Source of the DNA: Streptomyces xantholiticus
Lineage (GTDB): Bacteria > Actinomycetota > Actinomycetes > Streptomycetales > Streptomycetaceae
Assembly (NCBI RefSeq): GCF_014651015.1
Contig: NZ_BMWB01000020.1
Location: 62,001-126,000, forward strand
DNA: 64,000 nucleotides
Direction: 5' to 3'
Of this stretch, positions 33,351-41,006 are shown one piece after another; within the stretch, counting starts at the first letter, position 1; each line of letters begins with the position of its first letter. The position numbers were made by a program, and so were the translations under genes. Under the pieces are notes generated by a model. The model did no database searches, was not told the DNA's origin, and saw only the letters and a list, made by a program, of their open reading frames with translations.

Positions 33351-36300
33351 GTGGGTATCGGGGATTTCGTCAGCGACATCACGCCGGACGTGGTCGAGGA
33401 CGCGGTCGAGGACGGCGTCGAGTGGGCCGGCAATCGCGTTGAGGACGCGGGGAACTGGACCGCTGACCGGCTCGAGGACGTCGGCTGGGAGTCCGGCGCG
33501 GACTGGGTGCGCGAGCAGTCCCGTTCCCTGGCCAACCGGATGGGCGCAGAGGTCGACGAGATGGACCTCGGGCAGACCGAGGACAAGACCAAGCTGATCT
33601 ACGGCAGCCCGTCCAAACTGCGGTCGACCGCCTCGCACCTGCGGGATCTCCGGACCTCGTTCGACCTCGTCGGCAAGGGCCTCAAGGGCCTCGACTCGTC
33701 CGCCATCAAGGGTGAGGCGGCGGACGCCTTCCGCGAGACGGTGTCGATCGAGCCGCCGAAGTGGTTCAAGGGCGCGGACGCCTTCGGGAAGGCGGCGGAC
33801 GCGCTGACGAGTTTCGCCTCGACGGTGGAGTGGGCGCAGCGACAGGCGCAGACCGCCATCGACAAGTGGAAGGCCGGCACCAAGGCGTCCTCCGACGCCC
33901 TGGACGCGCACAACAAGAAGGTCGACGACTACAACAAGGCCGCCGACCGCTACAACGCCCAGCCGGCGGACGAACGCGACCCGTCCACCCTGCCGCCGAA
34001 GCCGGGTGCCTTCAGTGACCCCGGCAAGGCGCAGATGGAGGAGGCCCAGGAGCTCCTCGCCGAGGCGCGCAAGCAGCGCAACGCGGCGGCGGAGACCGCC
34101 CGTACCGCGGTACAGGCCGCCCGGGACGCGGCGCCGCCGAAGCCCTCGTACGGAGAGCAGGCGACGGACGGCCTGGAGGAACTCCAGGTGATGCGGACCC
34201 ACTTCGGGGCCGGCATCGTCAAGGGCACCGCGGGCCTGGTCAACTTCGTCCGCAGCGTCAACCCCACGGACCCGTACAACCTCACGCACCCCGCCGAGTA
34301 CCTCACCAGCCTGAACAGCCTGGCCTCCGGTCTGGTGCTGGTGGCCAACGACCCGTGGGGTACGGGCAAGCAGATGCTCGACAACTTCATGAAGGACCCC
34401 GCCGAGGGCTTCGGCCGCCTCGTGCCGGACCTGCTGCTGACCGCGGCCACCGGCGGTGCCGGCGCGGGAGTCAAGGGCGTGCGCGTCGCCGCGGAGGCGG
34501 CGGACCTGGCCTCGGACGCCAACCGGGCCCGCAGGGTGCTCGACGACGCCCCCGAAGGCACCCACAACCGCCCGGACGGGCAGCGCCACTCCGGCGAGAC
34601 CGACCCGGTGGACCTCGCTTCCGGCCGCATGTACCTGCCGCACACGGACGTCGTCCTCCCCGGCACGCTGCCGCTCACCTTCACCCGCCGTACCGAGTCC
34701 GGCTACACCTGCGGTCGCTTCTTCGGACCTTCCTGGTCCTCGACCGTCGACGAACGCCTTGAGGTCGACGGGCGCGGTGTGGTCCACGTCACCGACGACG
34801 GCCTGCTGCTCACCTACCCGCATCCCGTGCCCGGCGTCGCCACTCTCCCCGAATCCGGTACGGTGCGCCGGCTGCTCACCCGTGAAGAGAACGGCGACTA
34901 CACACTCACCGACCCGGAGAGCGGCCTGACACGCCACTTCGCCGCACCGTCCGGCGCCGAGCCCGGCGACGACGGGGACGCCTGGCTCGAGCGGATCAGC
35001 GACCGGGGCGGCCACACCGTCACGCTCGACCGCGGTGACGACGGCATGCCCCTCGCCCTCGTCCACTCGGCGGGCTACCACCTGGACGTCCAGGCGGCCG
35101 ACAGCCTCGTGACCGGCCTGTCGCTGCTGCTTCCCGACGGGACCGCTCAGCCCGTCGTCCGCTACGGCTACACGGACTGCAACCTCACCACCGTCACCAA
35201 GCCCTCCGGCGCCACCCTCACCTTCGAGTACGACGACCGCCGCCGGGTCATCGCCTGGATCGACTCGAACCGCAGCCGCTACGACTACGTCTACGACGAC
35301 CAGGACCGGGTCATCGGCGAGGGCGGTCAGGCCGGGCACCTTCAGCTCACCCTCTCCTACGGCCTCCCGGACCCGTCCACCGGCCATCGGGTCACCACAC
35401 TGACCACCGCCGACGGCCGGACCACCCGCCATGTGATCGACCGCGCCTGCCGGGTGGTCGCCACCACCGATCCGGTCGGCAACACCGTCCGTTACACCCA
35501 TGACGAGCACGGCAACCAGCTCACCCGGACCGACGCCCTCGGCCGCACGACCGGCTTCACGTACGACGAGCAGGGGCGGATGCTCACGATCGTCCGTGCC
35601 GACGGCAGCCGGATCAGCACCGTCCGGGACGAGCGCGGCCTGCCGGTCGAGTTCACCGACGCGGACGGAGCGCGGTGGCAGCGGGAGTTCGACGATCGGG
35701 GCAACCCCACCGCCGTGACCGACCCGGCCGGACACACCACCACGTACGTCTACGACGCGCACGGGCACCTCGTCTCGTCCACCGATCCGCTGGGCGCCGT
35801 CACCACGTTCCGCTGCGACCCCGCCGGTCTGCCCCTGGAGGTCACCGACCCGCTCGGCGGCACGACCCGCTGGGAACGCGACGCCTTCGGCCGGCTCGTG
35901 CGCATCATCGATCCCCTCGGTGCGGTGACCACCCTCGAATGGACTCCCGACGGCGAACTGTCCAGGCGCGTCCGCCCGGACGGCAGCGCCGACATCTGGA
36001 CGTACGACGGCGAGGGCAACTGCATCGCGCACACCGACGCCGCCGGCCTGACCACCCGCTTCGAGTACACGCACTTCGACCTGCTCGCGGCCCGCACCGG
36101 GCCGGACGGGGTGCGCCACGAGTTCGAGCACGACGCGGCGCTGCGCCTGACCAGGGTCACCGGCCCGCACGGACACAGCTGGTCCTACACGTACGACGCG
36201 GCCGGCCGGCTGGTCGCCGAGACCGACTTCGACGGGCGTACCGTCCACTACACGACCGACGCGGCAGGGCAGGTCACCGCCCGCACCGACGCGCTCGGCA

Positions 36301-38093
36301 CGACGGTCTCCTACCGGCGGGGCCCACTCGGTCAGGTGCTCCGCAAGGACGCGGCCGGAGCGGTCACCACGTACACGTACGACGCCACAGGGCGGCTGCT
36401 GGAGGCCACCGGCGCGGACGGCGACCTGATCCGGCAGTACGACCGCCGCGGCCTGCTCAAGGCCGAAGTCGTCGACGGCCGCGCCACCACGTACGCCTAC
36501 GACGCCGCGGGCCGCAGGGTCCGCCGGGTCACCCCCACGGGCCGGGCCACCTCCTACGGATACGACGCGGCAGGCCGGCCCACCCACCTGACCAGCGGCG
36601 GCCACCGGATCACCTTCACGCACGACGCCGCGGGCCGCGAACGGCACCGGGCCTTCGGCGACAGGCTGGCCCTGGCGTCGGAGCGGGACGGGACCGGCCG
36701 TCTGACCACCCAGCACCTCACCAGCGGCGACCGCACCGTCAACCTGCGCGCCTACACCTACCGTGCCGACGGACACCTGACCGTACTCGACGACGCCCTG
36801 CGCGGCTCCTTCCGCTTCGACCTCGACCCGGTGGGCCGGGTGACCGCGGTGACCGCCGCCGGCTGGACGGAGACGTACGCCTACGACGCCGCCGGCAACC
36901 AGACGTCGGCGTCGTGGCCGGCCTCGCACCACGGCCACGAGGCGACCGGTCCCCGCAGCTACGAAGGCACCTCCCTCACCCGCGCCGGCTCTGTGCGCTA
37001 CGAGCACGACGGCGGCGGCCGTACGACCCTGCGTCAGAAGACCCGGCTGTCGCGGAAGCCGGACACCTGGCGCTACACATGGGATGCCGAGGACCGCCTC
37101 ACCGCAGTGGTCACCCCCGACGGGACGCGCTGGCGCTACCGGTACGACCCGCTGGGCCGGCGCACTGCGAAGCAGCGCCTGGCCGGGGACGGGGAGACCG
37201 TAGTCGAAGAGGTGCTGTTCACCTGGGACGGCACGACCCTGTGCGAACAGACGACGAGGGCTCCCGATCTGCCCCGGCCGGTGATCCTGACCTGGGACCA
37301 CCGAGGGCTGCAACCACTGGCCCAGACGGAGCGTCTGCTCGGCACGGACGCGTCGCAGCAGACCTTCGACGAGCGGTTCTTCGCCATCGCCACGGACCTC
37401 GTCGGAACACCTACCGAACTCGTCTCCGAATCGGGCGAGATCGCCTGGCGTACGCGCACCACGCTGTGGGGCACGACCGCCTGGCCGTCGGACAGCGCCA
37501 CGTACACACCGTTGCGGTTCCCGGGCCAGTACTACGACCCCGAGACCGGGCTGCACTACAACCTGCACCGCCACTACGACCCGCGGACCGCCCACTACCT
37601 GACGCAGGACCCCCTCGGCCTTGCCCCCGGCCCCAATCCGGTGGCCTACGTCCACAACCCGCACACCTGGGCCGACCCGCTGGGCCTCGCCCCGTACGAC
37701 CCGCTGCGGGAGGGGTACACCTCGTCCCCCGGATTCGAGAGGGACCCGTACCACCCGGACGTCGTCGAGCGCCGCATCAGGGAGAACCGCGAGCTCTACG
37801 GCATCAAGGACCCGGACGGCCCGGGCATGATCGGCGCGAACGGCGCGCAGATCACCAGCAAGACGCTGTGGAACCATGGGCCGTACCGGATCGACGTGGA
37901 GAATCCGAACCCGGGCCAACGACCGGGCCAGTTGCACTTCCAGGACCAGAGCAACAAGGGCGCGAAGTACCAGTACAACTTCGAGACCGGCAACTTCGAC
38001 GGGCTTCCGCGCAGCATCGAGAAGGCCGTCGGCAACAACCCCGGCTTCATCGCCGGCATCAGAAAGGGGCTCGCCGCACTCGGCGAGGGATAG
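33351..38093 (+). CDS. RHS-repeat polymorphic toxin with probable type VII secretion N-terminus
   Basis: 1,580 residues. The N-terminal ~230 are helical, with 'YGSPSKLRSTASHLRDLRTSFD' and 'EPPKWFKGADAFGKAADAL', like putative T7SS-secreted proteins. Residues ~410-470 form a DUF6531-type RHS start ('DPVDLASGRMYLPHTDVVLPG'). About 35 YD-type repeats follow ('YTYDAAGRLVAETDFDGRTVHY'). The RHS core ends near 1396-1425 ('YYDPETGLHYNLHRHYDPRTAHYLTQDPLGLAPG'), after which ~140 residues form a separate toxin domain with 'RIDVENPNPGQRPGQLHFQD' and a Lys/Gly-rich tail. That motif recurs in polymorphic toxins, but I cannot name the enzyme type. GTG start at 33351. The shell presumably encloses the toxin until delivery to a rival cell. 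Confidence 0.92.
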   Translation: MGIGDFVSDITPDVVEDAVEDGVEWAGNRVEDAGNWTADRLEDVGWESGADWVREQSRSLANRMGAEVDEMDLGQTEDKTKLIYGSPSKLRSTASHLRDLRTSFDLVGKGLKGLDSSAIKGEAADAFRETVSIEPPKWFKGADAFGKAADALTSFASTVEWAQRQAQTAIDKWKAGTKASSDALDAHNKKVDDYNKAADRYNAQPADERDPSTLPPKPGAFSDPGKAQMEEAQELLAEARKQRNAAAETARTAVQAARDAAPPKPSYGEQATDGLEELQVMRTHFGAGIVKGTAGLVNFVRSVNPTDPYNLTHPAEYLTSLNSLASGLVLVANDPWGTGKQMLDNFMKDPAEGFGRLVPDLLLTAATGGAGAGVKGVRVAAEAADLASDANRARRVLDDAPEGTHNRPDGQRHSGETDPVDLASGRMYLPHTDVVLPGTLPLTFTRRTESGYTCGRFFGPSWSSTVDERLEVDGRGVVHVTDDGLLLTYPHPVPGVATLPESGTVRRLLTREENGDYTLTDPESGLTRHFAAPSGAEPGDDGDAWLERISDRGGHTVTLDRGDDGMPLALVHSAGYHLDVQAADSLVTGLSLLLPDGTAQPVVRYGYTDCNLTTVTKPSGATLTFEYDDRRRVIAWIDSNRSRYDYVYDDQDRVIGEGGQAGHLQLTLSYGLPDPSTGHRVTTLTTADGRTTRHVIDRACRVVATTDPVGNTVRYTHDEHGNQLTRTDALGRTTGFTYDEQGRMLTIVRADGSRISTVRDERGLPVEFTDADGARWQREFDDRGNPTAVTDPAGHTTTYVYDAHGHLVSSTDPLGAVTTFRCDPAGLPLEVTDPLGGTTRWERDAFGRLVRIIDPLGAVTTLEWTPDGELSRRVRPDGSADIWTYDGEGNCIAHTDAAGLTTRFEYTHFDLLAARTGPDGVRHEFEHDAALRLTRVTGPHGHSWSYTYDAAGRLVAETDFDGRTVHYTTDAAGQVTARTDALGTTVSYRRGPLGQVLRKDAAGAVTTYTYDATGRLLEATGADGDLIRQYDRRGLLKAEVVDGRATTYAYDAAGRRVRRVTPTGRATSYGYDAAGRPTHLTSGGHRITFTHDAAGRERHRAFGDRLALASERDGTGRLTTQHLTSGDRTVNLRAYTYRADGHLTVLDDALRGSFRFDLDPVGRVTAVTAAGWTETYAYDAAGNQTSASWPASHHGHEATGPRSYEGTSLTRAGSVRYEHDGGGRTTLRQKTRLSRKPDTWRYTWDAEDRLTAVVTPDGTRWRYRYDPLGRRTAKQRLAGDGETVVEEVLFTWDGTTLCEQTTRAPDLPRPVILTWDHRGLQPLAQTERLLGTDASQQTFDERFFAIATDLVGTPTELVSESGEIAWRTRTTLWGTTAWPSDSATYTPLRFPGQYYDPETGLHYNLHRHYDPRTAHYLTQDPLGLAPGPNPVAYVHNPHTWADPLGLAPYDPLREGYTSSPGFERDPYHPDVVERRIRENRELYGIKDPDGPGMIGANGAQITSKTLWNHGPYRIDVENPNPGQRPGQLHFQDQSNKGAKYQYNFETGNFDGLPRSIEKAVGNNPGFIAGIRKGLAALGEG

Positions 38094-38095
38094 AA

Positions 38096-38623
38096 GTGCG
38101 CAGCAACCAGCAGATGGCGAACCTCCTGGCGGACGCCGACGTCACCGGCCTGTCCGCCCGGGACATCCCTCCGATGTTCCGGGAAATCGCCGAACGGGGG
38201 TGGTCCGTCACGGAGAGCGGCGCCCGCGTGCTCACCGACCTCCGCTCCGACGAGGGCCGCTCCTACTTCGACCGGCTCGCGGAGGAGACCACGGTCAACG
38301 GTCGCGGCATGACCGACTACGACCTTCCCCTCGACGCGGCCGGGGAACGCACCAACGTGCTGTTGCGCCGGTCCCTGGCGTACATCGCCGCCTGCCTGCG
38401 AGCGGCGGAGCAGGAGTTCGGCGATGGGCAGGTGCTGGCGTATCTCTCACTGTCGCTCGGCGGTACGGACGACGACCTCCTGACGGCCCACGTCACCTTC
38501 TGCCGGCCCCTGCCCGACACGCCGCCGTACATCGCCGACCTCGAGCAGGTACGGGACGCCGCGGTGGCCGAGATCTCGGTGGAGGACTGCCCGGCCCCGT
38601 CGGACCACGGCCTGCGTTCCTGA
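38096..38623 (+). CDS. Probable immunity protein for the RHS toxin
   Basis: 175 residues, no signal peptide or membrane helix, acidic. It starts with GTG 2 nt after the toxin stop, with GAGGGA 5 nt upstream inside the toxin's last codons. Motifs such as 'PPMFREIAERGWSVTESGARVLTDLRSDEGRSYFDRLAEETTVNGRGMTDYDLP' are not from a family I recognise. Position, size and tight coupling are those of immunity proteins, which bind and block the cognate C-terminal toxin. The assignment rests on context, not on homology. Confidence 0.75.
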   Translation: MRSNQQMANLLADADVTGLSARDIPPMFREIAERGWSVTESGARVLTDLRSDEGRSYFDRLAEETTVNGRGMTDYDLPLDAAGERTNVLLRRSLAYIAACLRAAEQEFGDGQVLAYLSLSLGGTDDDLLTAHVTFCRPLPDTPPYIADLEQVRDAAVAEISVEDCPAPSDHGLRS

Positions 38624-38652
38624 TCCGGCGGGGACCGGCCTGCCCGGTGCCC

Positions 38653-38862
38653 TCAGCCGGGGAGTTCGGTGCGCTCCCACCATTCGTAGACGGGCAGCGG
38701 GCCCTCTGCGGTCTCCTGATGACGCGTCGTCGCCCTGAAGTGCTCGTACCCGCCACGGAACTGGACCTTGACGTCTGCGCCGGGTCCGGTGACGGAGACG
38801 ACCCGCTCGGGGAGGTCGGCGGGGCCGCCTTCCAGGACTGCTTTCGTTGTGTCGTCGTTCAT
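38653..38862 (-). CDS. DUF5988 family small protein
   Basis: 69 residues: 'KAVLEGGPADLPERVVSV...ADVKVQFRGGYEHFRATTRHQETAEGPLPVYEWWERTELPG'. The V-L-x-G-G-P-x-D-L-P start and Y-E-H-F middle match DUF5988, small actinobacterial proteins often seen near natural-product genes, function unknown. It converges on the immunity gene (30 nt between stops). Confidence 0.7.
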   Translation of the reverse strand: MNDDTTKAVLEGGPADLPERVVSVTGPGADVKVQFRGGYEHFRATTRHQETAEGPLPVYEWWERTELPG

Positions 38863-38969
38863 GGCTGGAAGTCTTCCCGGGAGGACGGCCCGGCTCCTTC
38901 ATGACGCGCCGAGAGGACCGGGCCCGGGAGATCGCGGCGCTCGTGCCGGCGAGGACGTGATCCTGCGGG

Positions 38970-40088
38970 TCAGGACAGCGTGCTCACCACCTGCCGAACC
39001 CGCGCAGCGACGTTCGGGGGCAGCGGGGCGTAGTGGATCCGGGCAAGGTCCTTCTGCCCTTCCTCACTCGCGGTGTAGGTCAGGAAGGACCTGAGCGCCG
39101 GGAGCACGTCGGACGGGGTCCCGGCGGCGCACACGATCTCGTAGGTGACCAGCACGATCGGATAGGCGCCGGGAGCCTTGGTGCGGTAGTCGAACTTCAG
39201 CGTCACGTCGTTGCCGTCGCCGGACACCTCGGCGGCCGCGATACCGGCGGACGCCGTCTGCGCGGACACGACGACCGGCTCCGGCGCCCCGGTGTCCAGC
39301 CGGACGGTCGACAGGCCTTCCGCCTCGGCGAAGGACAGCTCGAAGTAGCCGATCGAGCCGTCGGTCGCGAACATCGTCGACACGACTCCGTCGGAACCGG
39401 CCGCCGAGTGGCCGCCCTTGGCCTGCCACGCCTTCGCCTTCTCGTACGGCCAGTCCTTCGGCGCCGCTTCCGCCAGATAGGCGTTGAGGTTCTGAGTCGT
39501 GCCCGAGTCGTCGGAACGGTGAACGGCCGTGATCTCGGTCGCCGGCAGCCGCACCCCGGGATTCAGCCGCTGGATCTCGGGATCGTTCCACCTGGTGATC
39601 TCCGAGTCGAAGATCCTCGCGACGGTCGAGGCGTCGAGGACGAGGCTGTCCACGCCGTCGATGTTGTAGCCGATGGCCACGGGGCCGCCGACCATCGGCA
39701 GGTCGATCGCGGTGCTGCCGGGGCACACGTCACGGGAGTACTCGAACTCCTCCTCCGACAGTGGGGTGTCCGTCCCGCCGAAAGCCGTGGCCCCGCGCAG
39801 GAACTGGGCCACACCGCCACCGGATCCGATGGGCGCGTAGCGGATCTGCACCCCTGGGCACGCGCTCTCGTACTCCCGCATCCAGTGCTTCATCGCGTTC
39901 TGCTGCGCGGTGGAACCGGAGCCTGCGATCTTCCCCGTCTCCGCGCAGTCGATCCTGCTGTTATGTGTCTCGGACGGCCGGGCGTCGCTCGCTCCACCAC
40001 GCCCGCACGCCGTGAGGCACAGTGCCCCGACCACTGTCGCCGCCGCGACGCCGTACAGCCGCTGACGGTGGATCGGTCGATGCTGCAC
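38970..40088 (-). CDS. PstS-like phosphate-binding lipoprotein (orphan)
   Basis: 372 residues. A signal peptide ends in lipobox 'GALCLTAC', giving a lipid-anchored solute-binding protein. 'IAGSGSTAQQNAMKHWMREYES' and 'IGSGGGVAQFLRGATAFGGTDTPLSEEE' are the phosphate-binding loops of PstS; 'VHRSDDSGTTQNLNAYL' is the third. No pstC, pstA or pstB lies nearby, so it would have to work with a transporter encoded elsewhere or act as a scavenger or sensor. GTG at 40088 is chosen for AGAGG 7 nt upstream; an in-frame GTG at 40112 is the alternative. Candidate PHO repeats lie upstream. Confidence 0.92.
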   Translation of the reverse strand: MQHRPIHRQRLYGVAAATVVGALCLTACGRGGASDARPSETHNSRIDCAETGKIAGSGSTAQQNAMKHWMREYESACPGVQIRYAPIGSGGGVAQFLRGATAFGGTDTPLSEEEFEYSRDVCPGSTAIDLPMVGGPVAIGYNIDGVDSLVLDASTVARIFDSEITRWNDPEIQRLNPGVRLPATEITAVHRSDDSGTTQNLNAYLAEAAPKDWPYEKAKAWQAKGGHSAAGSDGVVSTMFATDGSIGYFELSFAEAEGLSTVRLDTGAPEPVVVSAQTASAGIAAAEVSGDGNDVTLKFDYRTKAPGAYPIVLVTYEIVCAAGTPSDVLPALRSFLTYTASEEGQKDLARIHYAPLPPNVAARVRQVVSTLS

Positions 40089-40141
40089 CTGGGTTCCTCT
40101 CCGGAGAGCCACGCACCTGGATGCTTGCCGATGGTCGCGTG

Positions 40142-40163
40142 TCCGGGTGACGCGCCGACGAAC
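40142..40163 (-). promoter_or_regulatory. Candidate PHO box upstream of the PstS-like gene
   Basis: On the minus strand two adjacent 11-nt units, GTTCGTCGGCG (40153-40163) and CGTCACCCGGA (40142-40152), each match parts of the PhoP repeat unit (T-C-A-C-C-C-G-G is complete in the second). They sit 54-75 nt upstream of the start. Weaker than the phoX array. Confidence 0.4.
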
Positions 40164-40227
40164 ACCGGCCGACGCGATGCGGCCCGAGGGATGGCCGACG
40201 CATGACGCGGCGGACCGCTGTCATGAC

Positions 40228-40500
40228 CGCCGACCGTCGTTCGATGTGCTGGTCGTGGGTGCGGGGCCGACCGGTCGCTCGGCTTGCGTCTCGAGACCAG
40301 TGGCAGGCCCGCGGGCGAGGCACCGAGCTGCTGGATTCGACATCCGAAGGCGGGTTCGTCTCCTGCCTGTTGAGGCATCGCGACGGAGCCGAGGAGAGCG
40401 TGAAAAGCCCGGTACGTGGTCGGCCGCGACGGTGCGCGCAGCACCGTGCGGGAGCGCGCCGGCAGCGGCTTCGAGGGGCACGCCACCCGCCGGGTCAGGC
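40228..40500 (+). pseudogene. Decayed FAD-dependent monooxygenase (PHBH family)
   Basis: Three pieces of one aromatic-ring-hydroxylase-type gene lie in order but in three frames. The first is 'FDVLVVGAGPTG' (40230-40265), the FAD Rossmann motif. After a loss of roughly 100 codons, the second is 'RGTELLDSTSEGGFVSCLLRHRDGAEESVK' (from 40316; the full run ends near 40405). A 1-nt shift at an AAAA run leads to the third, 'ARYVVGRDGARSTVRERAG' (40407 on), the D-G motif region. The remnant ends against the arsR gene. No functional protein can be made. Confidence 0.8.
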
Positions 40501-40854
40501 GGCGTACCGGCCGAGGATGTGACCCATGGCCGCCAGGACGGAAGGTTCGACCCGGTAGTAGACCCAGGTGCCGCGCCGCTCGGAGGTGAGCAGGCCCGCC
40601 TCCTTCAGCTTCTTCAGGTGGTGGCTCACCGTGGGCTGGGAGACGCCGACGTCGGAGATGTCGCAGACGCACGCCTCGCCGCCCTCGTGGGAGGCGACGG
40701 CGGAGAACAGCCGCAGCCGTACCGGGTCACCGAGCGCCTTGAACATCGCGGCCGTGCGGATCGCCTCCTGTGCCGTGAGGGGCCGCTCGGTCAGCGGCGG
40801 GCAGCACGGCTCGACGGCCGGCTCCAGAACCGGGAGCACCTTGGCATTCGACAT
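40495..40854 (-). CDS. ArsR/SmtB family metalloregulator
   Basis: 119 residues from ATG 40854. A winged helix ('ALGDPVRLRLFSAVASHEGGEACVCDISDVGVSQPTVSHHLKKLKEAGLLTSERRGTWVYYRV') has 'CVCD' at the start of the recognition region, the alpha-3 CxC metal site of ArsR-type arsenic sensors. A second Cys pair ('EPCCPPLTERPL') in the N-terminus could add a ligand. It should repress the divergent flavoprotein gene and itself until As(III)/Sb(III) binds. Its start codon lies 5 nt from the first of two near-identical operator repeats. Confidence 0.93.
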   Translation of the reverse strand: MSNAKVLPVLEPAVEPCCPPLTERPLTAQEAIRTAAMFKALGDPVRLRLFSAVASHEGGEACVCDISDVGVSQPTVSHHLKKLKEAGLLTSERRGTWVYYRVEPSVLAAMGHILGRYAA

Positions 40855-40858
40855 ACAG

Positions 40859-40883
40859 CTATGTTGACACATATCGAATCAAC
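40859..40883. promoter_or_regulatory. ArsR operator copy 1
   Basis: A 25-nt element beginning CTATGTTGACACATATCGAA and containing the dyad GTTGA-N11-TCAAC. It lies immediately upstream of the arsR start. It matches a second copy 64 bp away in 23 of 25 positions. Confidence 0.65.
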
Positions 40884-40922
40884 GGGCGAGGGTGCACTGC
40901 CGGACATGGATTCGATGAACGT

Positions 40923-40947
40923 CTATGTTGACGCTTATCGAATCAAC
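40923..40947. promoter_or_regulatory. ArsR operator copy 2
   Basis: Second 25-nt copy, beginning CTATGTTGACGCTTATCGAA, in direct orientation to copy 1 and 60-84 nt upstream of the flavoprotein start. The same GTTGA/TCAAC dyad is kept. One site per divergent promoter is the simplest reading. Confidence 0.65.
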
Positions 40948-41006
40948 TGCCATGCTGATCCCTCAAGGCATCGACGGATCTCGAAATAAGAGAGAGGCCC
41001 TCACCC

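Noticed and set aside
33297..37937. 1,546-codon open frame on the minus strand
   Set aside because: It mirrors the RHS toxin; its Gly/Arg/Val-rich composition is that of an antisense GC-rich frame and it has no recognisable domain.
35675..38623. 982-codon plus-strand frame ending at the immunity gene stop
   Set aside because: Only the last 175 codons (from 38096) are real; the rest is the toxin gene read in another frame.
40147..40989. 280-codon plus-strand frame starting with an FAD motif
   Set aside because: Only its first part matches a monooxygenase; it then runs antisense through arsR. Reported instead as a multi-frame pseudogene.
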